From the NCBI GenBank assembly GCA_013350335.1, contig CM023539.1, positions 67,925,449 through 67,989,448 of the forward strand: DNA of 64,000 nucleotides. Direction: 5' to 3'. Shown piece by piece: positions 1 through 11,174 of the stretch (its first letter is position 1; the number at the start of each line of letters is the position of its first letter). This stretch comes from Chimonanthus salicifolius (lineage: Eukaryota; Streptophyta; Magnoliopsida; Laurales; Calycanthaceae). The notes under the pieces were generated by a model. That model worked only from the letters and a program-made list of their open reading frames with translations. It was not told the origin of the DNA and made no database searches. Both the position numbers and the translations under genes were made by a program.

Positions 1-912
1 GAACTGATTGGGTCGTCTTTTCACGTCCTTAAACAGAGTCGTCATGCTAGCAAGTTGAAAACTGAGCTTCACCAATGATTTGTTTTCGTTTTTACACTGT
101 ACTTGTGATAGTTGTCGTATATCTAATAATCCAATATTAATAATGGGTTTTTATATTTAATTAAAATTACTATTTTTAATTTACTTTATATTTTAGCCTC
201 TTACAAGCGGTTCATAATTTAATTTATTTTTAATGTGACTTAAGCAATTCAATTGAGTTAAATTAGATGACGAGTGAATCTGAATAAATAAATAGATGAT
301 TGAATCTATATGTATTATATTAGTATTTTTATAAATAAAAAGATATCTTAAAAATAAATCACCACCACTAAATATAATCATTGTAAAGAATTAATTCTAA
401 AAAGTATCAAATAATGATTTAAAAAAATATATTTCTATACATATATAATTCAAATAATGTTGTCAAGTTATAAAAAGCGTAACTCTAACCAGCTAAATTA
501 AGAACGGATAAAGCTTTCAATTTTGAAGAAAAATTTAATAGGATGTTAATACCTCAACTGTTGAGATTATAAGTTATCCATAATCTTCCCTATATAATTA
601 TTGTTAATGCCATTATGAGGTTACTATCTAAATGATAAAAATAAATTGTGAAGGTAACTCTCGTGAGCAGAAATGTAAGAACACAAGCAACAATAGAGAT
701 TAGAGCATCACGACTAAAATGTAAGGAAAATTAAATACGAATCACTTGGTCACTATGAAATTGAGTTCTTGAATGTTACTCATTGACTTTCTATGAGAAT
801 AAGTTTAAGATCAAATAAATTAATGCATACAAACAAGCACACAAACAAGAAAAAGAAAAAAGAAACTTTTAAGAATAAGACTCTCCTAAAACCTTAATTG
901 CAATATAATTTT

Positions 913-2247
913 GGCTATTTAGACACTGCTCTTTTCTGCTAAGAGACACTGTTTTTCCAAAAATGATGTGAAATTATCATTTTGTCCTTCCATTTTTTCA
1001 TCGTTGAACGCATATCCAGTTCATTTTCATTGGTTCGAACAAGTGTAAAACGCATTCGTTCGGACACTGTGATTGTTCGAACAAACATTTTACTGTAAAA
1101 TGCATTTGTTCAGATAATCCTGTATAGAGTTTGTGAGCTGTGGAGAGAGATTTTCAAACGAGGTCGTTTCTCAACCGATTTTTACAAACAATGTATCAAA
1201 ATTCATCTACTCTGAATTTTATGAACTTCGCAAGTGACTTTAAGTGAAAAGTTTATAGTTTTGGATTTCAAAAATCGTACCAAAATAAGTAAAGAAAAAT
1301 AGTATTCCCTCTTAATTTTTTGATACGATTTTTTAAGCCCAAAACTATATCATTTTCACTTAAAATCAGCCCTGGAGTTCATAAATTTAAAGTAGATGGA
1401 TTTTGATACTTTTTTTTGTAGAAATCGGTCAAGAAAACGCCTCTCTGTCAACTGTAACTTTTGCGCGTTAGATCGGGTTTTCAAACGAGTCGGTTTCTCA
1501 ATCAATTTCTACAAACAATGTATCAAAATTCATGTAGTCTGAATTTTATGAACTCCGGGACTGATTTTAAGTGAAAAGTGTATAGTTTTGACCTTCAAAA
1601 ATCATACCCAAATAATTAAGGAAATATATTTTTCCTTAATTCTTTGGGTATGATTTTTGAAGTCCAAAACTATACATTTTTCACTTAAAATCAATCCCAG
1701 ATTTCATAAAATTCAGACTAAATGAATTTTGATACATTGTTTGTAGAAATTGGTTGAGAAAACCGCCTAGGTCGAAAACCCGAGTCAAATACGAAAAGGA
1801 TACCGTTGGCAGAGAGGTGACTTCTTAGGTACGATTTTTGAAGTCCAAAACTATACATTTGTCACTTAAAATCAATCACGGAGTTCATAAATTCATAGTA
1901 AATAAATTTTGATATATTGTTGGTAGAAATTGGTTGTGAAACGACCTCGTTTGAAAATCCCTCTCCACAACCCACCGACTCCATTCGAACGATATGTGAG
2001 AGAAGACCGTTCGAACAATGTGTGAGGGAAGACCGTCCGAACGAACGCATTTTACACTAAAATATTCATTCGAATAGTCTCAACGTCCGAATGAAAGCAT
2101 TTTACATTGAAATATTCATTCGGACGGTTTGAGCGTTCGAACAAACGAAAACGATGAAAAAATGAAAGGGTTAAAATAGTAATTTCACACTTTTTGTTGG
2201 AAAAAAAAAAGTATCTCCAGACAGAAAAGAGCAGTGTTTAAATGGCC
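913..2247. mobile_element. Foldback element with long nested inverted repeats, copy 1
   Basis: The ends are inverted repeats: the left end reads ggctatttagacactgctc and the right end is its imperfect reverse complement (gagcagtgtttaaatggcc). Inside, sequences near 1145-1290 reappear inverted near 1320-1440. A second such hairpin lies at about 1470-1780, and a half hairpin at about 1820-1960 pairs back to about 1140. The outer arms (about 930-1130 and 1985-2230) carry repeated ttcgaac/ttcgga motifs. There is no coding capacity and no clear target-site duplication. It is most like a foldback or Mutator-like non-autonomous element; the class is not certain. Confidence 0.7.
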
Positions 2248-2686
2248 CACCTTCGTATATTCATATTTTTCATAAAATCAAGAGTCCCATGAAATATAAG
2301 ATCTCTCTCTCTCCTAAAATTCTTGATGCATGCATTCTCATGAAAACTATGATTATTGAGTGACTAAAAGATTCAAACTTTAAACCGATCCGTGATCGAA
2401 AGAGACTACCAATTAAATTATCCCGTATAAAGTAAATATATTTATTGATTAAGAGCAAAATCTTTAAATAGTTAAAGTAAATGGACATTATTTTATTTTA
2501 AAGTCGCAAATGAACTGAAAATTAATTTCACAGCAAATCATTGAATTTCATTTACATTTCACATTGAGCATTTCAGGGAAAAAAAATCATGTACATGCAA
2601 AGATTAGTAAGTTTCAAAAATCCCAAATTATGGGCGTGTTATGCAAAATTTTAATTAAAAAAAAAAAACACACAAAAAGAATGAAA

Positions 2687-3464
2687 TCAAATGAAACTTC
2701 CTCTCTTCCTTCGTTTGAAGGAGGCCTTGGAAACCAAAATCCCCACACCCAAACACATGACCCATATTCCTAAATCCACCGCCCATCTCACTCCTTCCAT
2801 CCCCAGCCCCTCTTCCATCTCAGCGGTCCATTCTTCCCTTCCCTCCTCTTCTTCCTCTTCATCCTCGCCGTCCGATTCCATCTCCTGATCCACGCAATCA
2901 CAGCCGTCTAATTCAATCTCCCTCTCTTCGGGTATTTCCTCCAATCCAGACCACCCACGTGGACTCCGCCTGCTTCTTCTTACCACCATCTCCACCCTCT
3001 CCTTCACAGCCCCACACCTCATCCCCGCCACACAGACCTCCGCCTCCGAGACTCGAATTCCGGCCAATTCCCTCTCCATCGCGCACCGGCACTCCGCTTT
3101 CCAAGTCTCGTCCTCATCTTTCCGGAAAATCCCCTTCAAGACCCTCTCCCCTTCACGTACACCTCGAACCGGACCCCTTCGCCGACACGGACGCGATCGG
3201 TGCTGGTGTAGACCGAGTCGCCGGGTTCTTCAGCCGATCTGAATCGGTGAAGCGCGACGAGGGCGGGCGAGTCGGGTCGGATCTTGGCGCCGTTGATCTC
3301 GAGGAGGCTGCCGTTTATGCGGGGGAGGTACAGGAGGGTTTAGGGTTTCTGGAATGGTATTTTGGGAATTCAAATTGGACAGGGAGAGGCGAAGGTAGAA
3401 GGCTCGGAACTTCAGACGCAACTTTTCTTTGAAAATAGCGTTGTTTTCCGTGCAACGGCACTTT
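2687..3464 (-). pseudogene. Broken copy of small membrane-anchored protein gene
   Basis: This is the copy-1 counterpart of the intact gene at 29941-30717. Three one-base differences break it. One base is missing near 3461, which removes the start ATG. An extra T lies near 3340. One T is missing near 3147. The last 150 codons or so, including the acidic stretch, the membrane segment and the basic tail, are still open in the original frame. The breaks could be real decay of a duplicate or uncorrected long-read errors, because all three are single-base and two fall in short runs of one base. Only comparison with reads or transcripts can tell. Confidence 0.75.
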
Positions 3465-3679
3465 TGGCTATCTTCCTTCTCAGTTTCCCCTGTTCGGGAT
3501 TTTCTTCTTTTCCTTTTCTCTGCTAGATTTTCTTTGGAAAATGCTAGTAATGATTCTATGAAGGTTGAAGAACTGAGCTGATGATATTGAAACTCGAATT
3601 GGGAGTTTGGATGTTTATACGTTAAATTAAATATAGAAAATAAAGGGGCGGCTGTAGAATCTGTTTGGCCGTTTCTCAT

Positions 3680-5582
3680 TTCTGCGTTCTTTGTTGCACA
3701 TCGGGGGGCGCCAGCACACGGTTTCCTTAACCGACTCAGTCAATGTTTGACTCGATAACGTGTTTGGAAAGGTGGTTTCTTGAGAAGAAATTAAGAATCA
3801 TATGAAATTTAGTATTGTAACAAAATTTAAAATTTTAATTATAAATATATATTAATAAACCTTATCATATGAAAAGCATGGTTTTATAAATCTTGCTAAG
3901 TTTGAGCCTCATGACATCACTGGATGTGCTTTAAAGACAGCCTGTATCACTTGTGGCGTTTTACACTGGATTTCATACGATTTCTCATGCCTAAATTTAA
4001 AAAAAAAATCAAAATCTAATATTTAAATGTATTTTTAGCTACTAGATTTAATAAGTCAAATGAATGTCAATAAATATTAAATCTAAATACAAGAAAGAAA
4101 ATAATAATTTAACCTATTAAACTTTATTGTTCAATAGGCTATATAAAGAGTATGTATTACTGCTCGAGTGGACTCGAGGTCCCAGCTCTGGGTTTAGGCG
4201 CCCTTTTATACAAAGGTAATTTCGAACCTTATTAAATAATACATTTTTCTTTTATAAAATATAGTTTTAAGATTTTGGAAAATATTGATCATCTAAGATG
4301 TGACTTTTTAACCCTCCCTCCAAATTTAGATTTTTTTTTTTTTTTAAACTTACATGATATTGAATTTGAATGTATCTCATTTGGATTAGGATAAATTTTA
4401 AGGTGGGTAATTAATTATAAATACGGAAGAGTTTCAAAAGTACGGGTAGAGAAGTAAATAGAGGTAAAAATTGAGATTTTTTTCCCTTATCCTTTAGTTA
4501 CCAAATAAGGATAATGCGAGGTAATACCTTATTCCCTTTACACCTCAATCTCCTAAATCTTAAACCCTAAACTCTAAAATCAATTTCTCTTTAGACACTT
4601 AGAAAATTTCACTAACAAAGTCTCGGTAGTCTTGCTCTTTTTTATTCAAAATAGTGTAGCTAAAGCCCAAATCAGCCTGAGCCTCACTTTTCTGAAGCTT
4701 TTCATGGGGAACCGATTTGCTAAAGTTGGACCAAGGGCGTTAGCTAGAGTGAAGGATCCAGTGAATATATTGGTGCCTTGGATCATGAGAATCATGGTTG
4801 TCTTGACCTGATAGGCATATAGATATATTTGAGCACTTGTTAAAAATGCCGTCAACTGTAATGAATTAGAAAAATGAAAGCCGATACGCATCAACTGAAA
4901 TGGATCAATGTGTAGCGGCCGATGTTGGACAGGTGATAGACGCATGCGTATCAACCTGTTGCGGTCGATATGTAATGTTTCGCTGATATAACTGTAACAA
5001 CCAGTCAACCATATGGATCACCGAACCAATCTTTTACTCCTGATTGTGAGATGATATTGTTATTTTAAATTTGAGACTATTTTTTTATATATAAACTTTC
5101 AAGACATCTTTTGTATGTTTGAGCGGATTTTTTTTTTTTTTTTTTGTTAATTTCAAATTTTTATAAACAATTCTTTAAAATATTTATTTGTAATTTTTTT
5201 AAAAAAAAATTAACATATTCATATTAAATAGTTTTTCTAAAATAAAAATAAGATGATCAATTAGATCATAAACTTTATCGATAGAATAGCTAAATAATTT
5301 AATATATATTTTTATAATATTTATTTTAAGACTTACCATTTGCATTTTTTTATTTTGTGGACTTAAAAATGGCAACTGTCAGACTCAACCCATGGGCGGG
5401 TGCGGGCAAAAAGATACATTCAGTAACATGGGCCTTCTTCTCTTATCTCATTAAATTATAGAAGGACAAAGGTGCAATTTGGGATGGGCTTAGGTTGAGC
5501 TCCTTTTCGGGCTATATTTAGCTCAAATTAGAATTGGGTCGGGCCCAATGCTAATAGATAAAAGCATGAGTTGATTGAAAGT
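3680..5582. other. AT-rich intergenic flank of copy 1
   Basis: No gene is supported. The stretch is AT-rich with many homopolymers. At about 4880-4985 there is a small cluster of gatacgcatc, cggccgat and acgcatgcgt motifs that belong to the ATCGGCCGAT repeat family found elsewhere in the window. The same stretch is found at about 30950-32851. Confidence 0.6.
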
Positions 5583-5682
5583 NNNNNNNNNNNNNNNNNN
5601 NNNNNNNNNNNNNNNNNNNNNNNNNNNNNNNNNNNNNNNNNNNNNNNNNNNNNNNNNNNNNNNNNNNNNNNNNNNNNNNNNN
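5583..5682. other. Assembly gap of 100 N
   Basis: Exactly 100 N bases, the conventional filler for a gap of unknown size. It sits where the 1-5582 duplicate stops. The sequence on its right does not continue what follows copy 2 after 32851. Confidence 0.99.
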
Positions 5683-6302
5683 ATTCCAAGAGTGATGTAG
5701 ATTTGCTGAAACCGAACTATAAAATCTTGTGCATGTGTGATTGGTTTTTTGTTGGCTTGATTCTTTACTTGTGCTTGAATTACGTGTTATTGCTATTTTC
5801 ATTGTCTGTGTTGTGATTGAATAAATCCAAAAGGCTATTAAATTTTTGAATTGGTCCTATTCAAAACACAACCCCCCCCCCCCCCCCCCCGGACATGCAT
5901 AGTTCTAGCCCAGTTTCACGGATATAATATTGGTGATATAATTTGAATTATGTGTTATTGCTATTTTCATTGTCCATCATTTGGTGCCAGCTACGATTTC
6001 TCATCTCTCTTACGCCTGGATGTTCATTAATAGTTCCTCTAGATTTCCTACAAGTGGCACCCAAAGATCTTCGCCACCATTTGGAGTCAAGAAGGAACAA
6101 TCATGTCTTCTAGAACAAATGAGTATCTCATTTTCTTGTAGCATTTTGAGCCTTGGAGAAGTGCATCACTTGGGATACCCTTTTAAGGAGTTCCAAGGCA
6201 TATCTAAATGTCCTAAGATTGGAAGGAGTATTGGCATTGGATAATGATTTTTCTCTCTTTAGTCTTCAGTGTTAGGTTCCTTCGGTGATCAATATGTACT
6301 CT
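5683..6302. other. Non-coding start of the right-hand contig
   Basis: No gene or recognised repeat. It contains a run of 19 C at 5872-5890, and a phrase near 5775-5800 (tgaattacgtgttattgc) recurs at about 5943-5962. This is probably part of the kinase intron if the kinase gene extends leftwards. Confidence 0.5.
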
Positions 6303-6562
6303 TGTAACAACTCGTCCCCGCAAGCACAATATTGTCCCCTTTGGGCCCCCGTACACGGGCCCGCACGGCTTTGCATTGGCGAATCAACCCAGTGTTGCTC
6401 CCAAAAGTCCTTATGCTAGAAGAAGGGATCCCAACTTATACACCAGAGGAATTCCAAGGCAACATGCGATGTGGGACTTCCAACGCCAACCTGGCGACTT
6501 TTTCTCTCCAAGTAACGCCTCTCACAACTAGCTCCCTCTCTGGGGTGTTGTATCATAATCCA
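6303..6562. repeat. Dispersed TGTAA...gatgtgggac repeat, copy a
   Basis: Begins tgtaacaactcgtcccc, contains gcgatgtgggacttccaac about two thirds along, and ends near a ggggtgttgtat motif. It matches the neighbour at 6669-6925 and a third copy at 37784-38010. The ends are weakly inverted (TGTAAT against ATTACA). I recognise the gatgtgggactt motif as common in plant dispersed repeats, but cannot assign a class. Confidence 0.6.
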
Positions 6563-6668
6563 CCCCCTTAAAGCCAGAGTTGCCCTTGGCGTTGCGCACA
6601 ACATAGGGGTCACACACGACCATGCCCATACCCTCAAACAGAGGGTTGAACCGTTCTCTGATACCATT

Positions 6669-6925
6669 TGTAATGACCCATCACGCTAGCATAATATTGT
6701 TCTCTTTGGGCCCATGCACATGGGCCTGCACGGCTTTGCGTTAGCAAGCCAACCCAATATTGCTCCCAAAAGGCCTTGTGCTAAAAGGAGGACGGATCCC
6801 AACTTCTATACCAGAGAAATTCTAAGGCAACAAGCGATGTGGGACTTCCAACCCCATCCTGACAACTTTCTCTCCAAGTAACGCCTCTCAACTAGCCCCC
6901 GCTCTAGGGCGGGGTATTACAACTC
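6669..6925. repeat. Dispersed TGTAA...gatgtgggac repeat, copy b
   Basis: A direct neighbour of copy a in the same orientation. It starts tgtaatgacccatcacgc and ends ggcggggtattaca, so this copy shows TGTAAT/ATTACA inverted ends clearly. It includes the same gcgatgtgggacttccaac core. Confidence 0.6.
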
Positions 6926-7949
6926 TCTCTCTCTTCTTGTTTTCGTTGTGCACTACTTGGGCACATGTTCTTCATTAATAATTAGAAAAGGAATCCTAAA
7001 GTTGTCCAAATAAAAGAGAAAGAGAGAAGTCGTTGAAGATGATTTTGGGCACATACATAGAAGATAAAAATAACGCCAAACAAATAATCTAAGAATTACA
7101 AATAGAAGATACCATAACAAGGGGAAGGTCATTAAAGACATCTATTGATGTGATAAGTTAGGACATGATAGATTATGGAGTGAAGGATAACAAGTTGACG
7201 GAGTTGAATGGAAAAGAAACAAATGAGGAAAATGGCTCTAATGGTGGTAGCGGTGATGATGATGAGACATTAAATCTCCTATAGCACAAATATTTGTCAA
7301 TCATTTTTTACAAGGTTTACACAAAGAAATACAGCTCCCAAAAGAGAGTAGACATCCTTTTGATCCACCAATATCTCCAAAAGCTTTTGTTGGAATAGAA
7401 GTGGCCTAATTTGGGAGGCAATGAAGGCTTAAGCAAATTCCAGTGATTAGTTTGTTAACCATGAGAGGTAGAATGATAGTACAACTCAAAAAACAAAAGG
7501 ATCAAACAAAACTCAAACTAAGGTCTCTACAACTAGGGGATAATGATGAAGATAAAATTGAAGATCCAACTTTGGTCCCTGTGTTGGATTATATGGAATT
7601 GATTTGAGAGGTCCATGACCAAATTGAGATCAAACTTGGCTTGGAATCATCAAGAGCTTGTAGCATAGTTGGATGGTGTTCACCATCACAACTGCAAAAG
7701 GTGGCTCGCTTGGGTCATGTTACCACTAAAAGAAATAAGGTTTGTGATCCTTTATAAAAAGCCCATTACATGGGAAGGATATGCACTAAGGGAATGACAT
7801 GGGAGTGTTTGCATTTGGGATTTCGCTAAGTCCCTCATTTGCTCTTTATATATTTATTACTTATTTACTGGAAAAGATGTCCAACATTTTCTTAGAAACA
7901 TCCCTTATGTTGGGTTATGATTAAGTTAGAGTTTAGCATTTTTCGAGCC
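6926..7949. other. Unassigned intergenic or intronic DNA
   Basis: No ORF of meaningful length and no splice-supported exon. The sequence looks like decayed coding DNA in places (for example about 7320-7700) but stops occur in all frames and I recognise no family. It may be degenerate transposon sequence. Confidence 0.4.
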
Positions 7950-8982
7950 ATTAGAGATTATAATGGAGTCAAATGAGGCAGAACTGAAAGCAATCAGGAG
8001 AGCACTCCAGGTTGGGTCTAGGTTCAAGTTCGGTAATCTCATTATTGAAGGTGACTCAACCAATGCCATCTCTGGACTAGTAAAAAAATCCCCCCCCCCC
8101 CGCGCCCCCGGTAGAGGTTGATAAGTATTACTAGGGAAATCAGGAGGCTATGCAACGCGGGAGTCATTTCCAATGTTATCAGAACCAGACCGTCTAATGA
8201 ACCGTCCTCGAGGAATTTTGAGTTCAACTGGATTCAACCGCGGTCAAAGCCGGTCAAGTATAATATATTATATAATTACAAATAACATTTAGTAAGACAC
8301 TTTTTACAAATAACATTCAAACTCTAAGTAATATACCAAAACGGTGAAGGATGTGAGATAGAAATGGTAAGACACCTTTATATTCAAATATACCCATTTT
8401 TTAATATTAAATTTTGATATTTTGAACGAGATTTAAAAAAAAAAAATTCAAATTCGGCAAACCACGATTCGAGGCTTGAGGTCTTATCTACAAAACTGCA
8501 TAAAACCGCAGTTCGACACAGTTTTCTGCGGCCTGATTAGAAATTCGGTTTTCAGGCCAAACCGAACCGCGAACATAGCGGTTCCAGTTGAACCAACGGT
8601 TCGACCACGGTTTGGTCCGGGCTTTGATAACACTGGGCATTTCTTTCATTCATACACCTTGTTCAGCGAGCAGTGTGGCTGATTTCTTAACAAAAGTGGG
8701 TGTTCACAAACAAAGACTGGCTTTGCAACTATTTTCATCACATCAACCTTGGGAGAGTGGGGAGTAAGGGACTCCTCTTTTGTATCTTTGTTGGGAGAGG
8801 CGTTTGTTCTTATTTTGTTGTTCGATCTTTTTGCTTTTTGTTTTTGTTGTTTCTTCTCATTTTTGCCCTTTTTCTTCTTCTTGGAACCTGGTATAATTCT
8901 CCTATACTTGGTTCCCTCTCATGTACTCAATTCTGGTTCTTTTTTAATGAATGAAGTTGTTAATATTAAGAAAAAAAAAAAG
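7950..8982 (+). mobile_element. LINE 3' end fragment with RNase H tail
   Basis: At 7963-8090 the sequence encodes an RNase H piece ([15 protein letters not shown], then a GDSTNAISG motif) closely similar to 18538-18650 in the larger LINE. The 3' end is an A-rich tail at about 8969-8982. The copy lacks all of the reverse transcriptase. It is interrupted by a TIR element (8170-8637) and a 12-base C run at 8090-8101. Confidence 0.7.
8170..8637. mobile_element. TIR element inserted in the LINE fragment
   Basis: Left end ccaatgttatcagaacc and right end gggctttgataacactggg are imperfect inverted repeats (CCAGTGTTATCAAA type). Removing 8170-8637 joins the LINE RNase H sequence back together, and CATTT flanks both sides (8165-8169 and 8638-8642). 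Inside are repeated accggtc/gaccgg-like motifs and no ORF. The superfamily is not assigned. Confidence 0.65.
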
Positions 8983-9007
8983 GAGCAAAAGGGCACAATT
9001 ACCATTT

Positions 9008-9980
9008 TTTTTTTTAAATGGTTCATATATTAATAAATAAAGAGGCACCAGAGGTGCATGTACATAGAGATAAAGTAGAAAAAACAACCATCACTAAGAA
9101 CTGGAAAGGAAACAAAACACTCAGGGTTCAGGCAAGATCAACACATTCTTTCCAAGCGCGCAAAAGTTAGACATAGATATATTCTTGAATTCCTGTAAAG
9201 AGGCAGCCCAAGAAGCAGACTTAGCAAGAGCACGTCTGCCAACCGCCCTCACTGGACTCACTCGTATCTTTGAACAACCTATTATTTCGCTCCCACCAAG
9301 ACTCCAAACAGTGGCAATAAAGATAACTGCTACAATGAAGAGCATTTAGGCAAGACAGAAGAAATGTCCCAAGCGAAGGACAACTCAGCAATCGACGATG
9401 GCATAACCCATGCCACACCAAACTGATCTAAACCGAGTACCAAACTCAGAAGAAAAAAGGTAGTGTAGGAGAAGATGATACGACTCTTTAAAAGCTGAAG
9501 ACAAAAGGACAAGCACTAACCACGATTTCTTCCTCTTTTCCGAATATTGTCTTGTGTCAAGATTTTCCCCAAACCGGTCGTCCAAAGAAGTTGATTGCTC
9601 TCGAAGGAGCTTTGGAGAACCAAATTTTGGGATTAACAGTAGTAGTTCCGGTGGGCAAAGACTTCCACAAGTAGAAAGACTTAACAGAAATAGTCCAATG
9701 GGATCAGGCCACCAACATAGGCTGATGTCAACAGCGGGACAAATCAAATAGGAAGAAATTTAGCAAAGGAGATCTGAAAAGGCATCAGTTTCTGAGTTTG
9801 TCAAATTACGACGAAGAGGAATGTCCCACACAGCTTGCTCACTAATAATGGTGTAGAAACAGAAACAATCCCAAGCGGCCTAATAGAAGGCAATATAGAG
9901 AAGGAAACCAAGAGGCAAGAGGCAAGAGTAGAACTAGCACACCATTTATCAGTCCAAAACTTGATTCTGTCGTCATTTAT
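9008..9980 (-). mobile_element. 5'-truncated LINE fragment
   Basis: Read on the minus strand it gives decayed pieces of the zinc-binding RT region and tail that match the LINE at 14510-16099, including the 3' sequence with aataaagaggcaccagagg near the poly(T) at 9008-9016. The frame is broken several times (9121-9747). Similarity to the sister copy ends near 9975. It is a dead 3' copy of the same LINE subfamily. Confidence 0.75.
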
Positions 9981-11174
9981 CTTTATGGAGTTCGCTTAAC
10001 AGCAAAATCATAAGTTTTTCATTAGATTTAGTGTTACAACCTTAAGAAACCCATTACTCTTATTGAGAATCTTAGTTGCATGGGTACAAGTGTGAGTGTT
10101 AGATCTGACATGGGTGACAGGTGTCAGGTGCCGGTCAGACTCAACAAAGTAGAAAAATAGGGGAATATGGAACCACATTTAAATAGATTTAAATAAAACT
10201 TATTCTAAATGAAAATAGAGTATAAAAATAACACTAATAGAAAAAATGTACTAGCTTGACTCTAAACAATTAAATAACAATTATACTGATATTTTAATTA
10301 GGCCTTAAGAGGAGGAAGGTGATGTAATAATATGTTAGTCATATTGGAAAACAATGTTAAAAAGCTAGTAGAAGAGTTCATGAAGAAGGATGCCAGTGCC
10401 CGACATGGGTGCGAGTGTCTACCAATGTCCAAGAAAGGTGTGTCACACATCTTGAAGTGTCTGTGCAACATTGTTGAGAATGTATTTATGACTTATGCAA
10501 TGGACTCCATATGGCCAAATGGCTGCATCTTGGATTCATTGCATAATTCAAACTATTGAAGGTTGGTTTTTTGTGGGTTTTTGGAAAACCGCTCCATTGA
10601 AGACCATATAATTGTCTTGGCTTTTTTCTTATCAAGTATGATATTCCTCCAGTTTTAAGGTTATTTCATGTGTTTTTTGTTTCTTTCAGTTCTTCCTGTG
10701 TGAGACTGTTATGATTGGGAGTTCTTTCCCAGAAACCTTAGATCATGTACTGTGGTTTCAGAAGTTGTTTGTTGAATATCCAAATCATAATGTTGGTGAC
10801 ATAATTTATGAATTTTTTAACAGTTTTCTGAAAAATTAACTGGCATTTTTGGCTGAAAGAAATGGAAAAAAAAAAAAAACCACAATTGGAAGACTAAGCA
10901 CTTAAAAAGTCACCACATCATAGCAATGACAGATTGTTAGTTCGTATGCTTCCAGTTCATGATAAGGCTTGATCTGTTCATATTGGATGTATTAACAACA
11001 AAACAGTGTCACATGGAAGCAGTCCTGTAACACCATTCTCTCTTCCCTTCCCTCCCCTCCCCTCCCGAAGGAAAAGAATTCAAAACAAGCTTGCAACAAT
11101 ATGACAATTTGTCAAGATAAAAGAATATGATTTTTTCTTTAAAAAAAAAAGACATTATGAGAAATAATTGTAAC
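9981..11174. other. Non-coding, presumed kinase intron
   Basis: No exon with the expected kinase C-terminal sequence is found here. Two stretches (about 10095-10150 and 10390-10450) carry gacatgggtgcgagtgt-like repeats. The CT-rich run at about 11040-11068 is low complexity. The stretch probably lies in the intron that follows the last visible kinase exon. Confidence 0.45.

Larger units (their letters stand above)
1..5582. repeat. Segmental duplication, copy 1
   Basis: Base 1 aligns with base 27245 and the match continues in the same orientation to the last base before the N gap, corresponding to 32851. By eye the copies differ by scattered single-base substitutions and many one-base indels, often in homopolymers. 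Both hold the same foldback element, the same minus-strand gene and the same AT-rich flank. The match is already under way at base 1, so the copy extends left of the window. It could be a true tandem duplication or two haplotypes joined in assembly. Confidence 0.95.

Noticed and set aside
2691..3432. Plus-strand proline/serine-rich ORFs opposite the membrane protein gene
   Set aside because: Antisense shadow of the GC-rich, acidic coding strand; low-complexity translation.
3230..3679. 149-codon minus-strand ORF beginning upstream of the small membrane protein gene
   Set aside because: It is open mainly because the 5' flank lacks stops. In copy 2 the real protein starts at its own ATG in another frame.
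4646..5008. 120-codon minus-strand ORF conserved in both duplicates (also 31907-32269)
   Set aside because: Conservation only reflects the recent duplication or haplotype pair. The frame runs through ATCGGCCGAT-family repeat words, has no recognisable domain and no splice or promoter support.
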